This document shows positions 11,331-22,501 of a DNA stretch of 64,000 nucleotides, piece after piece. The stretch's first letter is position 1. Every line of letters begins with the position of its first letter. The position numbers were made by a program, and so were the translations under genes. The stretch comes from Apiospora phragmitis. Lineage: Eukaryota > Ascomycota > Sordariomycetes > Amphisphaeriales > Apiosporaceae. Under the pieces are notes generated by a model. The model was not told the DNA's origin. It saw only the letters and a program-made list of their open reading frames with translations, and made no database searches. The stretch covers positions 620,001 through 684,000 of the forward strand of contig JAQQWL010000007.1 in assembly GCA_038363925.1 (NCBI GenBank), in the 5' to 3' direction.

Positions 11331-14300
11331 CTGCTTCGCCTTGTTACGCTTCCTGGCAGCCTGGTCGAAAATCCATCTCGACCAGTGTAAAAGGGGGGGT
11401 AGATCATAATTCTGGTCTTGGGCGAAAAGGGCCAGTGGCCTCCGTCTTCGGCTCCAGCGGCGCTCTCTTTGGACCTGTGCCCGGCGGAGTTTTAGGCTTC
11501 GGAGGTGGAGGTGAAAGTAGGGAGTGTTGAGGACGCCCTAAGCCATATCATCGCGCGCGATGGACGGTGTAACAGGCCTGCGTGGGACACATCCAGGAGT
11601 AGTGTAGCTCGAGAATTGTCCTTTTTGTCAAGTCGATCCTTAAGGTGCAAGTACTTGTTGTCTGCGAGCAAGGGGCGAATGCTGCTTACTTGCGCCATTG
11701 TATTGTCGAACGGAGTGCCACCGACGCCTGTGACTTGGGTGGTTTGGTTATTTCGGTACCGTCCAGGGCCGAAAGGTCAAGCTAGATATTGGGCCACTGC
11801 AAAGCCGCCATAATTTGGGAGTCGCTTGCAACAAGGGGGATGGAAAGAGTGGTCCATTGCTGGTCCAACCAACGTATGCGTAGGGGGATGTTCCAGAGAG
11901 CGTGTCAAAAGCCATGCCAAGTAATATGGGACTTGGTCATCGGGATGAGTGCTGCCAACTGAAATTGCATGTATCCTCCAAGGCTGGTGGGCGGTTTTTG
12001 ACGTGGCATAGCACCAAGGGGCTTGTGGTCAATGGTCAAGGTCTGTAAATGATATTTATAAACATGAGGGGAGGGAGACGTGATGTGTGAGCCAGGTGAG
12101 AATATTTGAAGTGAGTGGGTAGGCTGGCTTGAGATGGGCGTCTATGGACAGATCAAGCATGCGCCCGAGACGCTGACCTGACAAGATGACCCCCCGTTGA
12201 CCAAGTCTGTCACAGAGTCGTCCTGATGCTTGGCCATCCTCTGGTTGGCTTGGAAGAACGAATGAAGCGAGAGCGTGTATCAAACATAGAGCTACATCAA
12301 GCGAAGGGCCGGAGAACATGGACTGGTATTTCTGGCAAGGGTGTAAGGCTCCGGGTGTGGTGAAGACGCTAATCAGTTGGGTTGAAAGAATGGCGAACAT
12401 CTGAGGTGCGATACCAACAGTGTTGACCCGACGTGATGAGTGAAGTTCGCTGTAGAAACTCAAGTTGAGTGATGTCCCAGTCAAGCAATGAATGAAGACG
12501 TTGGATAAGGTTTCCAGTTGAATGAAGATGCTAGACGGCGAAGAAGTTGGATGGTGAGGATATCCGGTGATGATGAAGTAGGATGATAAAACAAAAGTCA
12601 GACTACTTTGGTAGTTGTCAAGTGGATGTTATAGTTGAGGAAGAAAGGGGAGTAAGGGTGTTAGGCTGGAAATGGCTTGCAATGCCAACATTGGAAGTAG
12701 ATGATCATGCTGAGATGGGATGTGGCGAGTTGAGAAAGAGTAGATGATGACTGAAGGATTCAAGAACGATGTAGATATATATCCCAAGTATGGAATGAGA
12801 GAAGAGGGTTTGTGAAGAGCCAATGTTGCCTCTTTCTCCCCAACTCTTCCTGCTGCCGGTCACCACTGAGACAGATGCATAATGCCGCAGATACGTGGTT
12901 CGCTGAAACGCTCATCCACCTGACAGCGTAGACAAAACCACTCAACAGTCCAAACATTGAGACATCATCAAACGGTGCGCTTGCCAATGATAGATCCCTA
13001 TTTGTCAAAGAGCCTGGGCTAGAATCGTGACAGCTCACAGTGGATGCCAGACACCAGGACATCATCATGTATGCTTCTACCCGTGAGCAGGCTGCAAGTC
13101 AGCCTCGTTTTGCCAACGACAGCATCCACTGCATCCCAACTGGTGGAGATACTAGTTTCAATTGACACATCCGGGAGGAGCAGTCATTCTCACCATGCAC
13201 CAGTCAACTCCAGAAGCTCCAGAAACTCCGGATGTTGGGCTTCAATGATAAGACAGGACCTGCAGGTTTCTTACATCTATGGAGAAGGCCGAGTGAGACA
13301 TCAATCAGTTCCATAGATCGAAAATGAGGCATCTGATCTGGTTCAGTAATCGATGCTCTGGGGACAAAGACTGGATGATGGCGATGATGATACGTCACTT
13401 GGCGGTGTAAACGCCGAGGAAGAGCACAGATGTTGAGGAGCCTCTGAAATCTGCCCGACCGACATCATGACAGCATCGCAAACAAGCGGATGCATATGCA
13501 GCATGTCGGACCATTCATCTCCCAATCGGTGGGGGGAGATCCGATAACATAGATGGGAATAGCCGAACCAACGGAAGCGGATGTGATCTAGCCAAGAGAC
13601 AGAAAGGGGGAGACCCATGCGGTTCGGAAACACACAGCCAAAGAAAGACACCATGGGCAAGTCTGTCCAAATCTATCACTGTCTCCCGCCTCATCATTCC
13701 AGGCTGTGTTGATGCCCTATGCCAGTTTGCAATCCGGGAGTGGTGATGACATCTTGCAACATGGCCGCCGTCATGGTGGCATGAGAACGCATCACCAAAC
13801 CGGCCGAACAAGCAGCCACTAGATCGACTGGTCATGTCTCAGAAACCTCATGTGCTTTCAACATGTCAAACCCCCAACCCCTTACCTCTCTCCACATGAA
13901 CTTGATCAGTGTAAGTTGGACCCCAACAGTGACCATGGGCTGGGCTGTACCAATTCGCTGCCGACTTGGTGGGGGATTCAGTAACAAGAGTGGGAATGAG
14001 CACATCATCATAATCAGTCAATTATCTTACAATTTCACAAACACGGGCTCCGAAATGAGGCAACTTACCTCTGAACTCATACTAGACTGGTATCCGCCAG
14101 AATGTGGCATATAGGTAGTGGCGATATGGTCCGTGGTTTTGACAAAGGGGAGGCATATGAATCGAGAATCCACCTCGGTCAAAGGTGGTCATGGCCATGT
14201 TGCAGATACCATATGCGTTGATCTGATGCCTGTTGCAAGTTAGCTCACTCCCATGTCAAATAGCAGTATTATGAGCAATGCACCATCAGCCTGACGAACC

Positions 14301-14509
14301 GTATGACCTAGCATCACGAAGGCTGGCAATCATTGTTGTTTCGCCGGGAGAAATTCGCAGCATCTAAGCTTTGAGAGTCGTTCATAAAGAAGTAGTAATA
14401 TTCATGAGTCTATTATTTCGTGAAAAAGGTATTGTTCCCATGCTGCCTACTCCGTTCCCGTGATCATTCCAGCGATCTATGCCATTTCATTTTTATTCGT
14501 GTAAAACCT
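11331..14509. other. Long intergenic stretch, no gene recognised
   Basis: I see no start, intron or domain evidence for a protein gene on either strand. The last part, up to 14509, includes the 3' flank of the pyruvate kinase gene. Confidence 0.45.
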
Positions 14510-16153
14510 TTACTCCAGGCGGCCAATGCCAAGATGCTCAACGTCAGCCTTGACAATGCGGAGGGTGTTGGTGTTTCCGAGACCACCCTTCCAGCCCTGG
14601 ACGACGACAAGGGTGTCACCGTGGGAGATGGTGTTCAGGGACAGGGCGTTGGAGACGGCCCACTTGATGCGGCGGTCGACATCCTCTTGCCAGTTGACCT
14701 TCTCGAAGTCGGGCTTCTCCTCAGGGAAGTGGAAGGGGTAGACACCGCGGTACAGGTGGCCGAATCGGGAGGTGCTCGCGCTACGAGTAACCATGAAGAT
14801 GGGGCACACGGGGCGGTACTTGGAGATCAGACGGGCCGAGTCACCGGAGGTGGAAAGGACAATGATACCACCGGCGTTGAGGTCCAGGGAAGCACGGACA
14901 GCGGCCATAGCACAGGACTCGGTGACGCTGACGGGGCGCTTGACCAGAGTGCACATCTCCTCAAACGTAGCGACGTAGGGGATGGTGTTCTCGGCCTTCA
15001 AGCAAGCCTCGGACATCTCGCGGACAGCCTCCTGGGGGTATGAGCCCTTGGCAGTCTCACCAGACAACATGACACAGTCAGCGCCGTCAGTGACAGCGTT
15101 ACCGACATCGGAGATCTCGGCACGAGTGGGACGGGGGTTCTTGATCATAGACTCGAGCATCTGAGTGGCGCAGATGACGGGCTTGCCAGCCAGGTTGCAC
15201 ATGGCAATGAGCTTCTTCTGGGCGGCGAAGACCTCGGCGGCGGGAATCTCGATACCCAGGTCACCACGGGCAACCATGACACCATCAGTCTCCGCAAGGA
15301 TCTCACGGAAGTTGTTGAGACCTTGACGATTCTCAATCTTGGCGATGATCTGGATGTGCTTGCCGTCGGGGCCAAGGACATCACGGATGTCCTTGATATC
15401 CTGGCCGCGGCGGATGAAAGAGGCGAAGACCATGTCAACGTTGTTCTTGACACCAAATCGCAGATCGTTCTTGTCCTTCTCGGACAGAGCGGGCAGGTCA
15501 ACATCGGTGTTGGGCAGGTTGACACCCTTCTTGGAGCTGATGAAGCCGTTGTTCAGGGCCTTGACCTTGAGGGTCTGCTCGTCGACGATCTCCTGCACCT
15601 CGAAGGCAAGGATACCGTCATCGACGTAGATGATTCGGCCGGGCTGGATGACCTTGGTGATGTTCTTGTAGTCGACGTACATGTTCTCCGTGTCGCAAGC
15701 AGTCATGTACTTCTCATCAGTGGTGAAGTTCATGATGGTGCCGGCAGCCAGGGGAATATCATCGTCGTTGGCAGTGTTGCCAGTTCGGATCTCCGGACCT
15801 TTGGTGTCAAGGGCAATGGCGACCTGGCGGCCCTTCTGGGACTTCTCGGCAGCACGGGCATTGTCAATGACAGACTGGTGGTACTCGTATGAGCCGTGGG
15901 AGAAGTTCATGCGAACGACATTGAGACCAGCGGTTCGGAGCTTGTTGATAGCCTCGGGGGAGTTGGTCTTGGGGCCGATTGTGCAGATGATGGAAGTACG
16001 GCGGAGGTTCTTCTCGGGCTGGTGGGCAGTGTCGATGGAGGCGAGCCACTCGATCTTGCTGCTGACCGAGAGGTGGTCGAGGGCGGTGTTCGCCGAGGAC
16101 TGGGTGCGGTTGTGCGGCATGGCTGCTTGATCGACTCTGACTTTACTGGCCAT
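14510..16153 (-). CDS. Pyruvate kinase
   Basis: This is the last step of glycolysis: phosphoenolpyruvate plus ADP to pyruvate plus ATP, in the cytosol. The single-exon frame gives 547 residues, close to the usual ~525 for fungal enzymes, with an N-terminal extension of about 20 residues before [17 protein letters not shown]. Visible hallmarks are [15 protein letters not shown] (residues 51-65), [20 protein letters not shown], the family signature IQIIAKIEN with catalytic Lys272 and metal-binding Glu274, and [11 protein letters not shown] with Asp298. The C-terminal regulatory domain ends [18 protein letters not shown] second Met at position 12 could be an alternative start. Codon use is strongly biased to C/G-ending codons, as expected for a highly expressed gene. 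A possible 5'-UTR intron lies just upstream. No defects are seen. Confidence 0.97.
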   Translation of the reverse strand: MASKVRVDQAAMPHNRTQSSANTALDHLSVSSKIEWLASIDTAHQPEKNLRRTSIICTIGPKTNSPEAINKLRTAGLNVVRMNFSHGSYEYHQSVIDNARAAEKSQKGRQVAIALDTKGPEIRTGNTANDDDIPLAAGTIMNFTTDEKYMTACDTENMYVDYKNITKVIQPGRIIYVDDGILAFEVQEIVDEQTLKVKALNNGFISSKKGVNLPNTDVDLPALSEKDKNDLRFGVKNNVDMVFASFIRRGQDIKDIRDVLGPDGKHIQIIAKIENRQGLNNFREILAETDGVMVARGDLGIEIPAAEVFAAQKKLIAMCNLAGKPVICATQMLESMIKNPRPTRAEISDVGNAVTDGADCVMLSGETAKGSYPQEAVREMSEACLKAENTIPYVATFEEMCTLVKRPVSVTESCAMAAVRASLDLNAGGIIVLSTSGDSARLISKYRPVCPIFMVTRSASTSRFGHLYRGVYPFHFPEEKPDFEKVNWQEDVDRRIKWAVSNALSLNTISHGDTLVVVQGWKGGLGNTNTLRIVKADVEHLGIGRLE

Positions 16154-16191
16154 TTTGGAAGAATTTCAGTGATTAGCTGGGAACTCAGATG

Positions 16192-16565
16192 CTGAAATAG
16201 GTATAATAAGAGGTGCACTGGAGTGGGAATGGTCCAAGATAAATATGAAGTCCGGGCAGGCGGCGAGGGACGGAGAGGGGGGAGAGGTCGGCGGTATTAC
16301 AGGGTGAAACCGGACAAGTCCACAGGGAGAATGGGATGACAATTGCTACTCGGCCAAATTTTTTCGGCAGCGGTCGAGGCGGCTCAGGAAGTGAGGTTGC
16401 GTAGCGGCGAAAATTAAGCGTCTGGATGCTCAAGGCTCTCGCGATGTAGGGGATATATCGTTCGACCTCAGGTGGCCAGAGGGGCTCAGGTACCATAAAA
16501 ATGGAGGGGAAGGGATGAGGAATGACCGAAATAGGTCCCGCCCGCAATAGCAAAATGCAACTTAC
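16192..16565 (-). other. Possible 5'-UTR intron of pyruvate kinase
   Basis: On the minus strand a good donor (CTG followed by GTAAGT, at 16565) and an acceptor (TATTTCAG, ending at 16192) bracket 374 bases. The acceptor lies 38 bases before the ATG. No strong branch-point sequence was found near the acceptor, so this is only a candidate. Confidence 0.3.
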
Positions 16566-18184
16566 CAGATGATTTGTTGTCAAAGGACAAAACGCGGGTC
16601 CTGCAGCTGAAGTTTCGAGCCGGTTTCTTTAGTGATGAAGGTAGGTTCTTGGTCTTGTTTCGTTCCTACGGAAGGTGATCTGACTGGGTTTTCGGTCGAG
16701 TGAGTGGGAAATTTTTATTTTTGTATCTCCCGCGTTCTGCTCCAGCAATTGGGTTTGGCTTTGGCTTTTTGCGATGCGCGGAGCTTCCCCAAGCTAGTAC
16801 AAGACAGACTTGCAGGCAGGACGGGCACAGAGAAAGAAAGTGCCTCAATCTCAGTGGCAGTAGTGGTACTGGGTACACGGGACTCGAGTACTGACTGACT
16901 GGAGTGAGTGCAGGTGAGTACAATAGGCCCGTACTGGAGGGGTCGGAGGTGGTGGGAGAGTGGGATGGCAGTTACAAGCTGCTGCTACTGGTTCATCGGA
17001 GGTGGGCAGGCAGCCAGGGCCTCCCTAACTGCCCCCTCCTTTTGATTGGCAGCAGCAGAAGCAACAACGCAGCAGAAAAGTGAGCTGCTAAAACAAATGC
17101 ATTGCTGGGCAGTCCCCGTACATCGGATTTCGGGGACCAGCGCCCGATTTTACTTACCAATAAGATAACATACTGCATTGCAGAATGCCACCTTCACTCT
17201 GCACCTGCCACCCTGGAAGTCCGAAGGGGTCCAAATGCTCCATCAGCTTGCTGTGCCTTTTCTGGCTAGCTGGAGATTCTGTTGCAGTCCTGCAGTCAGG
17301 TCCGTCTGGGCAAAGTCTTGGTACTGCAATTGCCTGACTCTGGCTTGTTACCCAGGCCTTGGCGAACTTGGCTTATCGCACCCGCACAAGCGCATTGGAA
17401 CCTTACTTGAAAGTAGCGCAACGCAACTCAACGTTTTGGCGAAACAGTGAAACGGGCAATGAGCGCCAGGTGAAGCGATCAGCCCCGCCATTTCCCAGCC
17501 AAAACTCGGGCCTAATATTTGCCAATGGGCTGTCGTCCATGACACCCGTGGCCAGTCTGCGCAGTCTTCTGTCGTCTAGGCTCTCCGGCCTACCCACGCA
17601 CGTCGTGTCTTCTTCTTTTTTTGGCCAATGTCCAGAAATAGCAAGGCGGTCAGAGCGGAACTGCCGGAAACACATCTGCTTCACTCTTGCTGCTGCTGAG
17701 GTGTGATGGTGGGGGTGCGCAGGTGAGGGAGGGATGATTCGGTTTGCAACCCGCTGCCCCCGATAGCTAGCTGATAAGCATGGGTGGTCGGTGGTCTTTC
17801 TTCTTTCGCATCGTTGCCTGAGGCACTGATTAGCTAGGCCGAGTTCCCCGATGACGCAGCCAAAAAAAAGAGCCATAGCCACAGCCACAGAGTTAGCCAC
17901 AAGTAAAAGCATAAGCCACACTTCGGGGCTGCTCTGCCCCATCAAAAAGCATGTGCTTAGGCAGCCTAGAACAGGCGCTAAAGCAAGTGCCCATCGCATG
18001 ACACAGCTCGCTGCTATCGGTGAAGGAGAGCAGCTGATTGAACCTGGAGATCGTTAAGCCCCATCATCTCAACCCATCACCAACCACACCCTCAATTGTT
18101 CATCCTCCCGAACCCACATCAAGAATCCAAGGGAGTCCTTGGATAGCTTCTGCGAATATCGAAACGAAACGAACAACTCTCAAG
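16566..18184. other. Intergenic between pyruvate kinase and the DUF1748 gene
   Basis: This is the divergent promoter region of two oppositely oriented genes. No convincing gene is present. A 198-codon ATG frame on the minus strand (17403-17999) is discussed among the rejected items. Confidence 0.5.
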
Positions 18185-18891
18185 ATGGTGGTCAGTACAT
18201 ACCTAGACATTCCCCTCCTGGCTGGTTCAGCCGGGCTGCCGATTTGGCCGATTTGGGCGCTGAATTCTGAAACTTTGCATCTTCGCCGCCACAGTTCCTC
18301 AACTTACTGACGTTTGGTCTCTGGGGAAAGCTCGGCCGATTACTCCACTACAGCGTCGATGCTGTCCTCAGTATGTCCTGATGTCGTCGAACCCCTACCC
18401 AACTCCCCCCCGACCGCCTTGTGTGGCTGCCTGCCCAGTCGTTCGGAACGAACAATGTTTCGGAGCTCCGAACTAGGCCTCTCGAGTTCGTTGTGCGACA
18501 CAGGTTCTTTGCTTCGGAAGGGGCGGGCCGATGGGAATAGAGGGATGTGCCGGGGGAAACAATAGCTGACGAAGATTTCATTCTAGTTTCGACGGTCCTG
18601 GCGGGCATGAGACGTTCGACCGGTTTGACGTGAGTTACCCGACCACAAGCTTCCTCTGAGGGGGGTGGTGCAAGGAAAAAAGGGAAGGAGAGAGTGATGA
18701 ATGCGCAGTCGGCTAACGATTGCCCCTATATGGGACTCGGCAGACCCAGTTTCCAGACGAACCAGATCATGGGCGAGAACAGCAAAGAGGCCAACAAATG
18801 GATCGAGAAGTACCTGGGCGTCGGCGAGTGGGTGATGGACACTTCGGTAGCCATGGCGGGCTCCAGCTCCTTCTTCAAGCGCGTTCGCTAA
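18185..18891 (+). CDS. DUF1748 family small protein, 90 residues, four exons
   Basis: The joined exons 18185-18190, 18295-18370, 18587-18629 and 18744-18891 give exactly 91 codons with GT-AG borders throughout. The protein begins MVFLNLLTFGLWGKLGRLLH and then reads YSVDAVLISTVLAGMRRSTG. It ends with a KWIEKYLGVGEWVMD segment and SSSFFKRVR. The LGRLxHYxxDAVL, AGxRRSTGLT and YLGxGEW blocks are what I know as the fungal DUF1748 family. These are small conserved proteins of unproven function, and I make no functional claim. The first coding exon is only two codons (ATG GTG) followed by GTCAGT. The start is supported because it restores a full-length family member. No other frame in the interval gives a comparable protein. 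Confidence 0.82.
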
Positions 18892-19939
18892 ACCATGGTA
18901 TCGCCATCGTCACATCGCAGCCGTCCTAGAAGTGGAGGGGGAATGCGAAGAGAGGGGAAAGAGTAGTTTTGCTTGCTCCCCCGAGGTGCCAGCGCGTCCT
19001 TGGTGGTTCGGTTCCCTCAAAAACTCAGCTTATCGAGAGGGGGCGGATGACGGACTTGCTGCAGCAGAGTGATGTGACGAACTTTGTGGGCGCACACGAC
19101 ACGCTTTCAGACTTGCGGCCGGCAGCAGCAAGCGACATCGGGAAATTCCGGAAGAGGGAGAGAGAGAGGCAAGAGGAGGAAATTTGATGCATCGTGTCGA
19201 GTTACCGAAAGGCGTTAGGGTTGACCAGGGCTTTTTGTTTTGCTTTCTTCGTATTCAAGAGAGGATCCATCTCTCTGCTCCTATATGCTCCTTAGATATA
19301 TGCAATCGAGGAGGGCACGCAACTCTACTTTCAATCCCCACGGAAAATGCAGGTGATTCTGGGTTGGGCATGTGCTGCGTCTCTCTCCATCGGGGGCTTA
19401 TTAGGCGGATGAAGCTCCGTCGACTTTCATATGGATCCAGTAGCCGAGGTTTACCGAGCTATGGGGGCTCCAGTCCCCCGAACCCCCGGTGGGCGAGAAG
19501 AAACGGATGCATGGAAGGTTTGTTTCTTTTTCCATGCAGGGGCTAAGAATACCACCAGTGGATTATAGCTTAGGGAAATATAACATCTGATTTGCTGGTA
19601 CCGGTTTGGCGAACAACATTGTCGTCCAACAAAGCTGTCAGTAGCATCGTTCGCTAAAATACTAGGAGACCAAGACTTGGAAATATGTATGCTTATGTCT
19701 CGCATGTGAATGATGCAGGTAATGCAATGTTGTAATTCTTCGTTATAATTCTTCGTTGAACAGTAGGCAGGTATCCTACACTAGACCCCCTCCAACAACC
19801 CCATCCGAATACACATACCGCCGTGTACAGTAGAACATCGGAACACCAAGCGCCATCGCATCGTAACCCTGAAGCTTAAAACACCCCATCTCGAGACAAG
19901 CACTGCATACCGCCGCAGTGCCTATTCAAAAAATCGATA
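18892..19939. other. Intergenic between two convergent genes
   Basis: This is the shared 3' region of the DUF1748 gene (plus) and the Atg28-like gene (minus). Nothing else is recognised. Confidence 0.5.
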
Positions 19940-22501
19940 CTAATCGACATCTTCCCTTCGGCTCTCCGTCATAAGGTCCAGAGGAAGCTCGTTGTGATCG
20001 GCGTGCTCCTCTTCCCTCTCGTGGTCTTTGCCGCGGCCGCTGCTTGGATCAGCCGCAGTCGACACCTTCTTGTTCTCCTCGCTGTGATGCATGGACAGGA
20101 ACTCGGCCGGGACCTCGTTCGTAGAAGATCGATGATCATGCCCATCCTCCTCATCACTCGTCTCGGCATGGTGGGCTTCGCTGAGGAGGCCTGGCGGGAC
20201 CTCGTTGTCGCTCTCGTCCCGGTGGTGGTGGTGCTGTTGCTGTGAATGTTGCAAGCCGCCGTCGTCGTTGCTGCTTCTTGCTGTTTCTTCTGGGTGTAGG
20301 GACCGCTTGAGTGGGCTACTCACTTTGCTGCTTGTACGACTGCTGTCACGACCCCGTAACTTGACCTGCTGTGCATCTTTTGTTGTCGGCTCGGACTGCT
20401 GCTGCTCGTCTAGTACAGATCCGCCCCAGTTACGAATCACGCTCCCAGTGATATCTCCGTCGGGCTGTTGCTCCAATTGAACAGGCTCGTCGTGGTGTTC
20501 CCGGTCTTGTAGATCAATCAGCCCGGATTTCGTTGTAGTTGTTCGCTGTTCCGATCCCCCTTCCACTTCATCATTCATAGTAGTAGTATCGACCAAATCC
20601 TTGTATTCGATACCGTGGCTGTGCATAGTCTCCAACAGCATCCGCTCGCCCTCCTTGAACCCCGTCAACTCGCCTCCGATCGCCGCGATGAGCAGATTGT
20701 ACCCCTTCGATTCGGCGTGGCCGAGATAGCCCTCGATCTCCTGGATCGTGCGCAGCAGGTCGCTGTACTGGGCGCGGAACAGCTTCTCGTCGTGCTTGCG
20801 CTGCGTCTGCGAGTGCGATTCGGCCTTGTCCAGATGGGTGGTGGCGTCTTCGAACCCCGCCGCATCCATGAAGCTGCTGATAACGGCCGCGAGCCGCGTC
20901 TCGTAGCCCGAGATCTGCGCGACCACGTCCGACCAGACCTCAATGCCTTCGTGCAGCGCCTCCAATTCGCGATCGACGGCGGCCTGGCGCCGCGTCAGCG
21001 TCGCGGTCTCTCCTTCCCACCATTCCTTCGCCATGGCAAGGGTGCGCCGCTCCGGTCGCAGGTGCATGAACTCCTTCCCGGTCACCCGGCCTTCTGTCCA
21101 CCTTGCCTTGTCGGCAGAAGCTTCCTGCGAACTGTCTTCTGTCTCCGTACTGTTCTTACGGTCCGCCTCGTCAGCGTGCGAGCCAGAATCGAAGTCGCTG
21201 TCAAGCTCGAGGACGCGGACCCCGGGCCTCTTCATCATGTCACCAATGCTCCGCTCCGTGTCCTTCAGGGCGCCGCGATAGCCACTCAGACCGCTCTCGC
21301 GCTCGCTGCGCGCCTCTTCCATTCTGCGTTCCAGCTGGGATTTCCTGAGCTTCAGCAACCGCAACTTCTCCTCGAACTCTTCGATGTTCAGACACACGGT
21401 CTTGTACTCGGAGTCCATGCTGTGTATTTCCCTCCGCAGCGGGTCGTCTTTGTCGGTCTCCATGGTCTTCAACTCCGAAGCGATCGTCTTATGCTGATTC
21501 GAGAGTCGGTTGGCCTTGGCGATGGCCGCTAGGCGCGCCTGGCGGGCTTCGAGTATGTACTGGGTCTCCTCGGCCTTGAGGTCGGCCAGCATGGACATGG
21601 TACGCGCGATCGAGTTGCGCACCTGCCTCAGGGAGAGCGGCTTGGGTTTGGGCTGGCGTACAGGGATGACCGCGGGGGCCTGGTTTCTCTCATACAAGTC
21701 CGTCCGGAAGCGCAACGGCGACTGCGACGCTGACGACCGCCGCGACGTGGATCCTTGCGGTGTACTGGCCTGGCTCGATCCATCCCCACCAGCAGTCGCC
21801 GTGTCGCCCGATATCTGGCGCTCTATGGCCGCCCCTTGCGCGTCTAGTAGCAGCTGCAGCTCTTCTTGGATCTGTCGCTCGCGTCGCTGTATCGTGCGGA
21901 ATGTAATATCGGTCTCGACGGCGGTCGCGCGGTCGCTGGTCTTGGGCGACCGGCCAAGCAGCACGCTCCCAACGAAGCTCATGCTCGAGGACGTGTAGTC
22001 CTGGTTGTTCTGCGAGGGCGCACGGTGTGTCCTCCGCGACCGGCTATGCTCTCTTCGTAGCGCATCGTCGCTTTCATCGCGGAAATGGGACGTAAAGGGG
22101 GGTGTCCAGGAAGGCAGGTTGCGCGGGTGTCCTCGCATATCCACGACGTCACATTTCTGATGTATCCTCCCTCGGGCTGCGGCTCGGGCTTCCCGTTGCA
22201 GGCGCATCCGGTCTACCACACTCATGGGCGGGTACTCCAGCAGCGGTTCGGCGTAGGCCACCGCCTTTGCCTTGCCCTTGCGGTCCTTGAAGTTCCGACT
22301 TGCGCGAGAGTCGTCCTCGTAACCGTCCATATCTTGTTTGATGTCGGGCGATAGTAATGGGGACGAGGGCCGGGGCGAGAGGTCTCGGAGATCGTACTCG
22401 TTAGAGCTTCTGGGGGTATGTTGGTTATTGGTATGAAGAGGGAGGAGCGGTTCATTGCCGCGGGCCATGCGCGAGAAGAACGAGGAATTCGCAGACGTCA
22501 T
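19940..22501 (-). CDS. Atg28-like coiled-coil protein
   Basis: A single exon encodes 853 residues. The start reads MTSANSSFFSRMARGNEPLL and then PLHTNNQHTPRSSNEYDLRD with LSPRPSSPLLSPD, the N-terminal pattern I remember for filamentous-fungal proteins annotated as Atg28 (autophagy, pexophagy in yeast). Around residues 205-225 comes RERQIQEELQLLLDAQG, then VRQPKPKPLSLRQVRNSIAR, then a long coiled coil (roughly residues 300-420). A conserved block follows (LRPERRTLAMAKEWWEGE). The C-terminal quarter is acidic, low-complexity and rich in Gln, His and Ser (a QQQHHHHRD stretch), and likely disordered. There is no signal peptide or membrane segment. The name rests on remembered family layout; a generic coiled-coil scaffold is the alternative. 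The frame is intact. Confidence 0.6.
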   Translation of the reverse strand: MTSANSSFFSRMARGNEPLLPLHTNNQHTPRSSNEYDLRDLSPRPSSPLLSPDIKQDMDGYEDDSRASRNFKDRKGKAKAVAYAEPLLEYPPMSVVDRMRLQREARAAARGRIHQKCDVVDMRGHPRNLPSWTPPFTSHFRDESDDALRREHSRSRRTHRAPSQNNQDYTSSSMSFVGSVLLGRSPKTSDRATAVETDITFRTIQRRERQIQEELQLLLDAQGAAIERQISGDTATAGGDGSSQASTPQGSTSRRSSASQSPLRFRTDLYERNQAPAVIPVRQPKPKPLSLRQVRNSIARTMSMLADLKAEETQYILEARQARLAAIAKANRLSNQHKTIASELKTMETDKDDPLRREIHSMDSEYKTVCLNIEEFEEKLRLLKLRKSQLERRMEEARSERESGLSGYRGALKDTERSIGDMMKRPGVRVLELDSDFDSGSHADEADRKNSTETEDSSQEASADKARWTEGRVTGKEFMHLRPERRTLAMAKEWWEGETATLTRRQAAVDRELEALHEGIEVWSDVVAQISGYETRLAAVISSFMDAAGFEDATTHLDKAESHSQTQRKHDEKLFRAQYSDLLRTIQEIEGYLGHAESKGYNLLIAAIGGELTGFKEGERMLLETMHSHGIEYKDLVDTTTMNDEVEGGSEQRTTTTKSGLIDLQDREHHDEPVQLEQQPDGDITGSVIRNWGGSVLDEQQQSEPTTKDAQQVKLRGRDSSRTSSKVSSPLKRSLHPEETARSSNDDGGLQHSQQQHHHHRDESDNEVPPGLLSEAHHAETSDEEDGHDHRSSTNEVPAEFLSMHHSEENKKVSTAADPSSGRGKDHEREEEHADHNELPLDLMTESRREDVD

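Noticed and set aside
14420..15892. Long plus-strand frames of 207 and 189 codons opposite pyruvate kinase
   Set aside because: They are antisense shadows created by the strong codon bias of the pyruvate kinase gene.
17403..17999. 198-codon ATG frame on the minus strand with a hydrophobic start, 186 bases from the divergent DUF1748 gene
   Set aside because: No recognisable domain, erratic composition after residue 60 and no intron or promoter support; probably chance in the promoter region.
20615..21532. 305-codon plus-strand frame opposite the Atg28-like gene
   Set aside because: Mirror of a GC-rich coiled-coil coding sequence; it has no motif of its own.
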